The notes under the pieces: generated by a model
Told to the model about the DNA's origin: nothing
Seen by the model: the letters and a program-made list of their open reading frames with translations, nothing else
Databases searched by the model: none
Assembly (NCBI RefSeq): GCF_024623725.1
Contig: NZ_JANKHG010000014.1
Location: 1-64,000 of the forward strand
DNA: 64,000 bases
Direction: 5' to 3'
DNA from: Limnobacter parvus
Lineage (GTDB): Bacteria > Pseudomonadota > Gammaproteobacteria > Burkholderiales > Burkholderiaceae_B
Made by a program: the position numbers and the translations under genes
Shown here: piece by piece, positions 18,200-25,489 of the stretch
Layout of the letters: each line of letters opens with the position of its first letter
How positions within the stretch are numbered: position 1 is the first letter of the stretch

Positions 18200-18590
18200 C
18201 TCCGCCTGAAAGCCTGAATACCCCCCTTTTGTTGCATTTCCTGACCTAAGCGCACCCGCTACAAAGCGAGCGGGTGCGCTTTCGGCTTTGCCGAACGGAC
18301 AGGAAATGCAACAAACGGGCAGGCTTTCTTGAAGGCGGCGAGACGGCAAAGCGAACTTCGCAGTTGCCAACCTTGACCAGCGGCTTGCGCGAACATGCTG
18401 CGCAATGTGTGGTTTGGGTGATGCACCGCCTTGCCGGATTTGCAAGGCTTCCCGGCGGGTTCGCAGCGCGGGGCGATTGCGAAAGCAATCGATGCGAAGA
18501 CGCGTTCGCGTTTCGCATGCCCCAAGCCAGAAGCATCACGCCGGAATCAGAAGCATTGCTTAGGCAAGGTGGTGCATCACCCAAACCTCA
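18200..18590. repeat. Non-coding element built of nested inverted repeats
   Basis: No gene is supported here. A 16-base perfect inverted repeat (TTTGTTGCATTTCCTG at 18228-18243 and its complement at 18300-18315) encloses an 11-base-pair stem GCGCACCCGCT/AGCGGGTGCGC (about 18250-18279) and a small TTCGGC/GCCGAA hairpin. A second inverted repeat of 28 bases with 26 matches joins 18408-18435 and 18563-18590 and encloses further hairpins, including CGATTGC-GAAA-GCAATCG at 18474-18491. Short open frames across it on both strands look spurious. It resembles a dispersed, transposase-less repeat of the REP/MITE type; copy number elsewhere cannot be judged from this window. Confidence 0.65.
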
Positions 18591-18641
18591 CCAAGCACCA
18601 AGCACCAAGCACCAAGCACCAAGCACCAAGCACCAAGCACC
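18591..18641. repeat. Heptamer tandem repeat (CCAAGCA)x7
   Basis: Seven uninterrupted copies of CCAAGCA plus two bases. It directly abuts the TAA stop (18642-18644) of the last gene of the aldehyde oxidoreductase operon on the minus strand. Perfect short tandem repeats like this change length by slippage. Confidence 0.9.
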
Positions 18642-18944
18642 TTATCCTCCGCCACGCAGCGTGTACATCTGAAACTGCTTCGAGAATTGCGCCCTTGCAT
18701 CGGCGCTTACACCTTCAGAAAACGCCAACACCACTTCCATGCGGCTTAAACGAATCAAGGCAATCACGCGATCAGGCATTGGCTTCCACGCAATGCGGGC
18801 TGTGCCACCTTCAATGGTGAAATCGGCACAAGAAGATTCTTCTGAAACCATGGGAAAAATGCTGGCAATCATTTGCAGCCAACGCCGCAGTTCACGTTCG
18901 GTACAAGACATATCAAGGGCAACATCGGTATTAAAAATCGCCAT
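18642..18944 (-). CDS. Unknown 100-residue protein of the AOR operon
   Basis: Taken from the ATG at 18942-18944, eight bases after the MoaD-like gene stops. The product opens MAIFNTDVALDMSCTEREL and has a helical N-terminal third, then alternating strands (DFTIEGGTARIAWKP, VIALIRLSRMEVVLAF). I recognise no family. Same strand and tight spacing make it the fifth gene of the tungsten aldehyde oxidoreductase operon, so a role in cofactor handling or enzyme assembly is possible but unproven. The frame continues upstream to 18992, inside the MoaD-like gene, which I regard as too long. It ends at the heptamer repeat. Confidence 0.65.
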   Translation of the reverse strand: MAIFNTDVALDMSCTERELRRWLQMIASIFPMVSEESSCADFTIEGGTARIAWKPMPDRVIALIRLSRMEVVLAFSEGVSADARAQFSKQFQMYTLRGGG

Positions 18945-18951
18945 TTGAAAA

Positions 18952-19203
18952 TCAACCACCTGCAATCGGTGGCCAAATGGCCAACACATCATCGGGGGTC
19001 AATACCTTGGTGGCACGATCAGCTGGGTCAACATAAACGCCGTTGACTAACACCAAGTGGGTCAATTTTTCCGGCAAGTGAAATTGGTCGATTATTTGTT
19101 GCACGGTGCTGCCGTCTTTAACTTGCAGGCGAACAGCGTTGTCAGTTCGGTTCGCAGGCAAGTAGCCCGTCAGTGTTGCAAAAAGCTTGAATGTAATTTC
19201 CAT
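18952..19203 (-). CDS. MoaD/ThiS-family sulfur carrier protein
   Basis: An 83-residue beta-grasp protein ending in the diagnostic GlyGly (PPIAGG), which is adenylated and thiocarboxylated in sulfur carriers for molybdopterin synthesis. The motifs VKDGSTVQQIIDQFHLP and LVLVNGVYVDPADRATKVLTPDDVLAIWPP (in part) are typical. The start at 19201-19203 overlaps the end of the FAD subunit gene by 34 bases. Because it lies in an operon for a tungsten-pterin enzyme, it probably donates the dithiolene sulfur for that cofactor rather than for general molybdopterin synthesis. Confidence 0.85.
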   Translation of the reverse strand: MEITFKLFATLTGYLPANRTDNAVRLQVKDGSTVQQIIDQFHLPEKLTHLVLVNGVYVDPADRATKVLTPDDVLAIWPPIAGG

Positions 19204-20492
19204 GTACTTTGGGATTGTGCGCAAGCCAAATAGGCTTCCATTAATCGGGTTGGATCTTTCAGCAAATGATCTTTCCATTCACCCAGTTGAATTTTGCCTT
19301 GAATCAGCCCGCGCATTACACCCACATGGTTCGTTAACCCCAAACTGGTTGCGCCAATCAGCACATCGCCAAGAAACTCCAAACGCAAGTAGGTAAATTC
19401 TTCCTTGTTCTGCAACTCAACGCTTTGCCCACCGTCTGCGCCCCACCACTGCCCAAAAGAGACGGCGATCAAGCCCAGCGTGTCCAGCACATTCATGGCC
19501 AAGCTACCCTGAGTTTGCGTGCCTTGCCCCATCATGTTTTGTGCGGCAATTCGTGCGTCGTCTGCGGCTGCAGGTTGAATCATGTTCACAGTTTTCTGAC
19601 CAGTGGAAAAATCACGCACCTGAGCCACATCGCCTGCAGCATACACATCGGCAACATTGGTCTGCATGTGCTCGTCGACCAGCAAACCCAGATCAACATC
19701 CAGGCCACTGTCTTCCAGAAAATCCAGGTTGGGCTTCACACCCGTGGCAGAAATCACCAAATCGCATTCAACGACTTCGCCTGTAGACAGCACGGCACGC
19801 AATGGCGCGCTGCCATTCAAATTATTGGCAGCATCGCCTGACTCAATGGCCTCCACTCTGGTGGAACAGTGAACATCCACACCCTTTTTGATGCACCAAT
19901 CGCGAATCATGGAACCCGCGCCCTCGGTCATCATGCGCGGCACCATTCGGTTGCCCATTTCAACCACTGTCAGCTTCACGCCGCGCAGGGCCAGTGCTTC
20001 CATGATGATGCAGCCAATAAAGCCAGCGCCCATTTGCAACACCCGTGAACCCGGCTTGGCCAGCTCGATAATCTGGCGGGCGTTTTCCAATGTCCAGCAA
20101 GGGTGCACGCCGGGCAAATTCACACCGGGGATGGGGGGCGAAACAGGGCGTGCGCCGGTTGCAATCAGCAACTTGTCGTAGTGCAGCACATCGCCACTGT
20201 CGAGCATCACTTTTTTTCCAGTCGTATCCAGCTTGGTGGCGCGTGCAAGAATTTCCTGAATGTTCTGCTTCTTGAAATGGTCCGGGTCTTTGCGAAGGTA
20301 AGTACCCTTTTCGCCCACTTTGCCAATCAGCAGGTAAGGAATTGCCATGCGTGAATAAGGCGGCTCTGGTTCCGCACCCACCATCACGATTGAATCACGC
20401 GGCCTTTGCTTGCGAATTTGCTCGGCAACAAGCACGCCGGCGGGCCCGTTACCCAAAATCAAGTAACGGGTTCGTTGAACCTCGTCGGTCAT
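19170..20492 (-). CDS. aorC: FAD-dependent NAD(P)H oxidoreductase subunit, AorC-like
   Basis: A 440-residue flavoprotein of the pyridine nucleotide-disulfide oxidoreductase class I family. It shows the FAD motif YLILGNGPAGVLVAEQI at the N-terminus, the ATGARP segment, a second nucleotide motif VLQMGAGFIGCIIMEAL for NAD(H), and VYAAGDVAQ for FAD. In Aromatoleum aromaticum the equivalent AorC subunit passes electrons between the ferredoxin-like chain and NAD. The start overlaps the AorB stop by four bases (ATGA), so the two are coupled. Assignment to AorC rests on the operon order. Confidence 0.85.
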   Translation of the reverse strand: MTDEVQRTRYLILGNGPAGVLVAEQIRKQRPRDSIVMVGAEPEPPYSRMAIPYLLIGKVGEKGTYLRKDPDHFKKQNIQEILARATKLDTTGKKVMLDSGDVLHYDKLLIATGARPVSPPIPGVNLPGVHPCWTLENARQIIELAKPGSRVLQMGAGFIGCIIMEALALRGVKLTVVEMGNRMVPRMMTEGAGSMIRDWCIKKGVDVHCSTRVEAIESGDAANNLNGSAPLRAVLSTGEVVECDLVISATGVKPNLDFLEDSGLDVDLGLLVDEHMQTNVADVYAAGDVAQVRDFSTGQKTVNMIQPAAADDARIAAQNMMGQGTQTQGSLAMNVLDTLGLIAVSFGQWWGADGGQSVELQNKEEFTYLRLEFLGDVLIGATSLGLTNHVGVMRGLIQGKIQLGEWKDHLLKDPTRLMEAYLACAQSQSTWKLHSSFLQH

Positions 20493-22336
20493 AATCCCAA
20501 ACGCACTAGCGTTGCGGGCGTTGGGCGACCCTCGATGTCCCAGCCTCGAAGCTCAAAGTACTCGGGCAGCATTTTGTCAATGCCATTGACCAGACCTTTG
20601 GCTGGGCCTACTTTGGCAGCGTCTTTCTTCAAGCGCGCCGGCAGGTCATCGTCTGCCTTGGTAAAGCCAGCATTCAGGTTGAATTGGCGCTCCAGGTTCC
20701 AGATGCGCTCGCCCATGGTTTCCAGATTGGCCATGTCAAACTCGTCGCCGCACGCAGCGGCCACTTGGGGCTGCACATCGGCCAGGGTCCAGGCAAAACT
20801 GGTGAACACGCAAATACCCGCTGAATCAAACACAGCGGTTGCATCCTGAAACGCCTTCACCAAAGCAGGCTTGCCGTCGGTTACCAGCGGGTCTGTTTTC
20901 ACAGGAATGCCCAGCACCTCGGAAGCCACTGTGTAGCCCCGCAAATGGCAGGCACCGCGGTTTGACGTGGCATAGGCCAGACCCATGCCTTGAATACCGC
21001 GTGAATCATAGGCCGGGAATTCCTGCCCCTTCACGCTCATCGACAACTCAGGGTGACCGTACTTGGCGGTTAAACGCTTGGAGCCCTGACCAATTTCCAC
21101 GCCAAAGCCTTCACCATTGCAAGTGTCTTCACTCAACTTCACCAAAGCTTGTGCAGACCCAAACGGGGCTTTGCAACCCAAATGTGCCTCGGTCAGCACG
21201 CCCATTTCGTAAAGCTCCATCACCGCAGAAATTGTGGCACCCAATGAAATCGGGTCGATGCCATGTTCATTGCACAAGAAGTTCACATACGTCAGCGCTT
21301 CCAGATCGTTCACACCGTTCGATGATCCCAAAGCCCAGGCGGCTTCATATTCCAGCCCGCCTGATGCACCATGATATTGGGGCTTGTTTTCCACGGTGAA
21401 GTGGGTTTCATCAATTTTCGAAATACGGCCACAGGCAATGGTGCAACCGAAACAAGCCTGGTTGGTCACCAGATTGGCCTTGCCGTCGGTTTTACGGGGC
21501 TCATGCATTTTCTCGCCAGAGATATCTTTTGCACCATCAAAAATCACATCGCGGTGATTGTTCGTGGGCATGGCACCCATTTCGTTGATGACGTTCATCA
21601 ACACCTGCGTGCCGTAAGTGGGCAAGCCAGTGCCAGTCACTGCGTTCTCTGCGAGGATTTTTTTCTTCTCGTAGGTTACCTTCATGAATTCCTTGGGGTT
21701 GTGAATGTTGCCAACACCCTTGGTGCCGCGAACAGCAATCGCTTTCACGTTTTTGGAACCCATCACAGCGCCAACGCCTGACCGGCCAGCCGCACGGTGC
21801 AGGTCGTTCACAATGGCGGCGTACAACACCTGGTTTTCACCGGCCTTGCCGATGGAACAAACACGCATTAGCGGGTCTTGGTGCTTGGTTTTGATCGCGG
21901 GTTCGGTGTCCCACACGCTCTTGCCCCACAGGTCAGAAGCGTCCATCAGTTTCGCACTTTCATTTTCGATCAACAGGTACACAGGTTTGGGCGACTTGCC
22001 TTCCATAATCACCATGTCCCAGCCTGCGCTTTTCAGTTCATTGCCGAAATACCCGCCGGAATTGGAACATGCAATTGCGCCGGTCAATGGGCCTTTGGTG
22101 ATCACTGAATAACGCCCGCCAGTGGAAGCCATCGTGCCGGTGAGCGGGCCTGTTGCATAAATAATTTTGTTGTCGGGTGAAAGTGGATCCACTTTCGCAT
22201 TCACCTCTTCAACGAAGTACTTGGTGGCCAAACCACGTTGGCCAAGGTAGCTTTTCGCCCAATCCATTCTCAGGTCTTCGCTGGTGCAGGTGCCTGTTGT
22301 CAGGTTCACGCGCAATAATTTGCCGGTCCAAGCCAT
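20489..22336 (-). CDS. aorB: Tungsten-containing aldehyde oxidoreductase catalytic subunit
   Basis: A 615-residue member of the aldehyde:ferredoxin oxidoreductase family. The [4Fe-4S] cluster cysteines are C295, C298, C302 (CFGCTIACGR) and a distant C509 (SAGICVF), spacing close to that of the Pyrococcus enzyme. GPLTGTMASTGGRYSV and the SNRGACHLRGY stretch are pterin-binding regions. It oxidises aldehydes to carboxylic acids using a tungsto-bispterin; related betaproteobacterial enzymes can also run in reverse. GGGGAG precedes the ATG by 10 bases. The unit follows the AorA-type ferredoxin gene by 24 bases. Substrate range cannot be read from sequence. Confidence 0.92.
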   Translation of the reverse strand: MAWTGKLLRVNLTTGTCTSEDLRMDWAKSYLGQRGLATKYFVEEVNAKVDPLSPDNKIIYATGPLTGTMASTGGRYSVITKGPLTGAIACSNSGGYFGNELKSAGWDMVIMEGKSPKPVYLLIENESAKLMDASDLWGKSVWDTEPAIKTKHQDPLMRVCSIGKAGENQVLYAAIVNDLHRAAGRSGVGAVMGSKNVKAIAVRGTKGVGNIHNPKEFMKVTYEKKKILAENAVTGTGLPTYGTQVLMNVINEMGAMPTNNHRDVIFDGAKDISGEKMHEPRKTDGKANLVTNQACFGCTIACGRISKIDETHFTVENKPQYHGASGGLEYEAAWALGSSNGVNDLEALTYVNFLCNEHGIDPISLGATISAVMELYEMGVLTEAHLGCKAPFGSAQALVKLSEDTCNGEGFGVEIGQGSKRLTAKYGHPELSMSVKGQEFPAYDSRGIQGMGLAYATSNRGACHLRGYTVASEVLGIPVKTDPLVTDGKPALVKAFQDATAVFDSAGICVFTSFAWTLADVQPQVAAACGDEFDMANLETMGERIWNLERQFNLNAGFTKADDDLPARLKKDAAKVGPAKGLVNGIDKMLPEYFELRGWDIEGRPTPATLVRLGL

Positions 22337-22360
22337 GTTGTCTAACTCCCCTCATTGAAT

Positions 22361-22834
22361 CTAAGCGTGTGTCTGATTGCTAAGGCGCTCTGCCCATTGC
22401 TTCATTTTGTTCAACCCAGTCCAGTTGGAATCCACGTAGGTAATTGCACCGGTTGGGCAGGCGGTTACGCACGCGGGGTCGCCACCACACAAGTCACACT
22501 TCTGAACTTTGCCAGTTTCCTGAACGTAATTCACGGTGCCAAACGGGCAGGCAATGGTGCACACTTTGCAACCCACGCAAGTGTCTTCCGACACCACTTT
22601 CACGCCATTGGTTTTGTCCATGGTGATGGCCTCGACCGGGCAGGCGTGCATACACCAGGCTTCATCGCACTGGGTACAGGTGTAAGGCACTTTTTTGCCA
22701 GTGTGATGGAAGTCGAACACTTTGATTCGTGACAGCGAGGTGTTGAAAACCTGGTAGTTTTCATAGCTGCACGCCATTTCACACTGAAGGCAGCCCGTGC
22801 ATTTGTCGGGCGTCATGTGAAGAGATTTTTGCAT
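22361..22834 (-). CDS. aorA: Four-cluster ferredoxin subunit, AorA-like
   Basis: A 157-residue polyferredoxin with sixteen cysteines in four [4Fe-4S] motifs: C12/15/18/22, C53/56/61/65, C86/89/92/96 and C113/116/122/126. This is the HycB/DmsB-type electron transfer fold. In Aromatoleum the homologous AorA alternates with AorB in a filament that is capped by AorC and conducts electrons along its clusters. It is the first gene of the operon, with AGGAGA 8 bases before the ATG. No signal peptide, so the complex is cytoplasmic. Confidence 0.9.
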   Translation of the reverse strand: MQKSLHMTPDKCTGCLQCEMACSYENYQVFNTSLSRIKVFDFHHTGKKVPYTCTQCDEAWCMHACPVEAITMDKTNGVKVVSEDTCVGCKVCTIACPFGTVNYVQETGKVQKCDLCGGDPACVTACPTGAITYVDSNWTGLNKMKQWAERLSNQTHA

Positions 22835-22975
22835 CTGGATTGTCTCCTGCTTTTTTTGGGTTTATGGCATTTGTATAACGCACAATATGTTTTTGTGCAA
22901 CAGGTCGAATTTGTGGAACCGCCACGCAGCGATATTCACTAAAAATTTACTTTTAATCGTCTACCCTTCAATTTC

Positions 22976-23821
22976 ATGCAACTCGTTTCCCGGCAGTTTG
23001 TACCTTCACTTCAAACACCAAGCTTACAAAATCCGGCCAGCACCGCCACCACAAATCCTTTGCGAAACAAAAATATCCATCTGGCCCAAAGACCCGGCAA
23101 CATTCGCATGGCGCGAATACAGGAGGCTGCTCAACAAATACAGTCTGCTTGGGAACACACCATGCAATTGTCCAAACCAGGCGTGCACTTTGGATCTGGA
23201 TTTGCGCGAACTGCGGTTGATTCAATGTTGAGCACTGCTGTGAACAGGCATGTGAAACACCCACACACCAAAGGCGTTTTAACCCAGCTGTCAAAAACAG
23301 CAGGCTTGGCCGCACAAATTTCAATGCTGAAACCGGGCGCATTTACATTGGGTATGGGCGCAATAATTGGATTGGGTGGCGCGGCCAGCCACACCGTCAA
23401 ATCGCTGGCGCGACTATTGGGTCATGTTTACCTGGTCAAGGCGTTGCTGGAAGTGGCGCGGGGTAATTTTGCTGCAGCGAGCAGCTTAGTGGCTTCAGTG
23501 GGTGGTGCGTATGCAGGCAAAATGTTCGGCGAAATGGTGCAAAAGCATCATACCAGCAAGCCGTCTGACGCCGAACAAATCGGAAATACCGCTTTCCCAA
23601 GAGGGGCTGGGAATTTCGCCCTGCCGATTCCGCATGGGGTATTACACGCCTTGGCCACAGTGACTCAATCCATGCGGAAAACAGACAGGCAACTGAGTGA
23701 GGCGATTGACCACTATTTGCACCCCAATTTTTTACTGCGGCAATTGTTGCCTGGCGACCAACTTCAAAATATTCAACCAGCACTAACTGCGCGTGTGTCG
23801 ATTGGTGCACGCGTTGAGTAA
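22976..23821 (+). CDS. Unknown Ala/Gly-rich protein, possible secreted effector
   Basis: A 281-residue protein without recognisable family. Its first 45 residues are rich in Ser, Thr, Gln, Asn and Pro (VPSLQTPSLQNPASTATTN) and lack a Sec signal; the centre (about 105-175) is a hydrophobic, small-residue region (TLGMGAIIGLGGAAS, ASSLVASVGGAYAGK) that could form two or more membrane-active helices; the C-terminus is polar. It is convergent with a CesT-type type III secretion chaperone gene, 12 bases apart. Together these features make it a candidate type III effector or translocator-like protein, but that is inference only. Preceded by a promoter-sized gap after the divergent aldehyde oxidoreductase operon. 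Confidence 0.6.
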   Translation: MQLVSRQFVPSLQTPSLQNPASTATTNPLRNKNIHLAQRPGNIRMARIQEAAQQIQSAWEHTMQLSKPGVHFGSGFARTAVDSMLSTAVNRHVKHPHTKGVLTQLSKTAGLAAQISMLKPGAFTLGMGAIIGLGGAASHTVKSLARLLGHVYLVKALLEVARGNFAAASSLVASVGGAYAGKMFGEMVQKHHTSKPSDAEQIGNTAFPRGAGNFALPIPHGVLHALATVTQSMRKTDRQLSEAIDHYLHPNFLLRQLLPGDQLQNIQPALTARVSIGARVE

Positions 23822-23833
23822 TACACAGGCCAA

Positions 23834-24268
23834 TCAGTTCATTCGATTTGCGGGTATGGCTGCAAGCACGAACAAATCGCGCAAGCGGCCAAGCGAATCT
23901 TCGATATAACATTGAAGTGCCCACACGGGCACCTCATCCAGCCGCATTCGCTGCTGAAACTGCACATGAAAACCCGACTCATCCAGCGTAAAGCAAGCTG
24001 GCAGTGCATTGTCACGTAGCAAGTCTCGGTTCAGATGCAACAACTGCGCCAAGGTAGCAGCATCGGCCACACTGAAGCCTGTTAAGGTAAATACAAACAA
24101 CACTGAAGCACTGGCTTTTTGTAAAGCCAAGGGCACCAATTCAAGCCGTGCATCATCATCAAGTACAAAAGCAGTTTGATTACAAAGCACAGGTTGCCCA
24201 ATCGCAGTTCCGACTTGGGTTAACAAACGCGAAAACAGTTTGTGACCAGCATCGTCGAGTACGCTCAT
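23834..24268 (-). CDS. CesT/SycE-type class I type III secretion chaperone
   Basis: A 144-residue acidic protein with the Tir-chaperone (CesT) pattern: helix LFSRLLTQVGTAIG, strand pairs (TAFVLDDDARLELVPL), the long central strand SVLFVFTLTGFS, then helix DAATLAQLLHLNRDLL and a terminal strand-helix part (FTLDESGFHVQFQQRM). Such dimeric chaperones bind the N-terminal region of one or a few type III effectors and keep them secretion-competent. Its ATG overlaps the stop of the preceding dehydrogenase gene by four bases, so the dehydrogenase is the obvious client. No structural secretion genes are in the window. Confidence 0.8.
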   Translation of the reverse strand: MSVLDDAGHKLFSRLLTQVGTAIGQPVLCNQTAFVLDDDARLELVPLALQKASASVLFVFTLTGFSVADAATLAQLLHLNRDLLRDNALPACFTLDESGFHVQFQQRMRLDEVPVWALQCYIEDSLGRLRDLFVLAAIPANRMN

Positions 24269-25425
24269 AAACCCACCCTTTGTTGGTTTGCAAGCCGAGC
24301 GGCAAACATTTCCTCAGCCTTGTTTTCAACCGCCTGCCCCATTCTCTGGCTGGCCTCGGTGGTTTGCCCGCCAACGTGCGGCGTTGCAATCACATTCTTG
24401 TGTTTCGCAAGTTGATCACTAACGCTGCCTGGCGGCGCGGGGTCGTGTACAAACACATCAAGTCCGGCACCGGCAATCTGGCCATTGTCCAGCGCCTCAA
24501 GTAAAGCCTTCTCGTCGACAATTCCACCGCGTGCGGTGTTAATGACGACTGCGTTTCGACCCGAAAGTTGGGCAATTTGTTTAGCGCCAATCAAGTTTCG
24601 GGTGGAGTCGCTCAATGGCAAATGCACGGTCAGTACATCGGCCCTTTGGCACAGTTCATCCAGCGAAACTTTTTCGCTCAGGTACGGTGGCAACTCCTTT
24701 TGCTCAGCGGGTTGGCGTGTGGACATTAAACCAATCACGTTCATACCCAACGCCTTTGCAACAGTTCCAACTACACCACCAATGCGCCCTACGCCGACAA
24801 TGCCCAAAGTTTTTCCGCCAAGTTCTGAACCAGTCAAAGCGCCTCGATTCCATATTCCATCTTTGACCTGTGCGTTGGCCTGTGAAATTTTGCGACTCAC
24901 ATCCAGCATCAATGCCACCGCCAATTCACCCGTGGCTTGCGTGTTTACGTCGGGCGTGTTTTGACAGGCAATCCCAACACTCTTCAAATAATTGATGTCG
25001 AGATTGTCCATTCCGGTACCGGCTCTTAGCACGCAAGAGGGGCGTTCATCTTCACTCAACTGGTCAATTAATTGTTCGTTCACTGGGCAGTTGCCGCGGA
25101 CCACTAGCAAATCGGTTTTTCGATCTTTCATGGCTGCTACCACAGCGCTTTGCAAAGCCGATGGCACTACTGCGGGTACCGAAGTGACCTGCGCCTTGCG
25201 TGGTGGAAGTAAACCAATCGGTCCCATGGCGGCGGTGCCCATCGGTTCGGCCAGCAACACCTGAATCGGTTGATTGTGATCACGCGCACCGACATTCTGC
25301 AACGCATCGCCAAAGGATATTCGTGACGCCAGAGCGCCATTCGTTGATAAACCATGATTTGTTAGTGGAGGCTGCTTGTATGTTTGATTTGTGTTTTGAC
25401 TACTTGTGGTTGAGATGTTTTGCAT
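24265..25425 (-). CDS. 2-Hydroxyacid dehydrogenase-fold protein, putative type III effector
   Basis: A 386-residue protein. Residues 54-386 are a D-isomer-specific 2-hydroxyacid (phosphoglycerate-type) dehydrogenase: RAGTGMDNLD, the nucleotide motif GVGRIG at 211-216, R299 in NTARGG and H350 in TPHVGG. The usual catalytic Glu before Pro is Asp (D328, HDPAP). The second-strand end reads STR (235-237) instead of an acidic residue, suggesting NADP use or loss of NAD preference. Residues 1-53 are an extension absent from housekeeping enzymes, rich in Ser, Thr, Asn and Gln (ISTTSSQNTNQTYKQ). Translational coupling to a CesT-type chaperone marks it as a probable secreted enzyme. AAGAGAGC precedes the ATG. 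Confidence 0.75.
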   Translation of the reverse strand: MQNISTTSSQNTNQTYKQPPLTNHGLSTNGALASRISFGDALQNVGARDHNQPIQVLLAEPMGTAAMGPIGLLPPRKAQVTSVPAVVPSALQSAVVAAMKDRKTDLLVVRGNCPVNEQLIDQLSEDERPSCVLRAGTGMDNLDINYLKSVGIACQNTPDVNTQATGELAVALMLDVSRKISQANAQVKDGIWNRGALTGSELGGKTLGIVGVGRIGGVVGTVAKALGMNVIGLMSTRQPAEQKELPPYLSEKVSLDELCQRADVLTVHLPLSDSTRNLIGAKQIAQLSGRNAVVINTARGGIVDEKALLEALDNGQIAGAGLDVFVHDPAPPGSVSDQLAKHKNVIATPHVGGQTTEASQRMGQAVENKAEEMFAARLANQQRVGL

Positions 25426-25489
25426 GGTGCTCTCTTTTGTAGTTTGTTTTGACTAGGCGCCATTAAGTAACAAAAGAGAAACACAGAGT

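Noticed and set aside
18246-18584. Open frames of 88-132 codons on both strands through the repeat block
   Set aside because: They overlap each other in several frames, follow the hairpin symmetry of the block, have odd composition (Ser/Arg/Cys-rich) and no ribosome sites.
18591-18641. Heptamer array considered as CRISPR or iteron origin
   Set aside because: The unit is only 7 bases with no spacers, and there is no replication gene or DnaA box cluster nearby.
23834-25425. Housekeeping serA
   Set aside because: The N-terminal extension, Asp in place of the catalytic Glu, absence of an ACT regulatory domain and coupling to a secretion chaperone argue against the biosynthetic enzyme.
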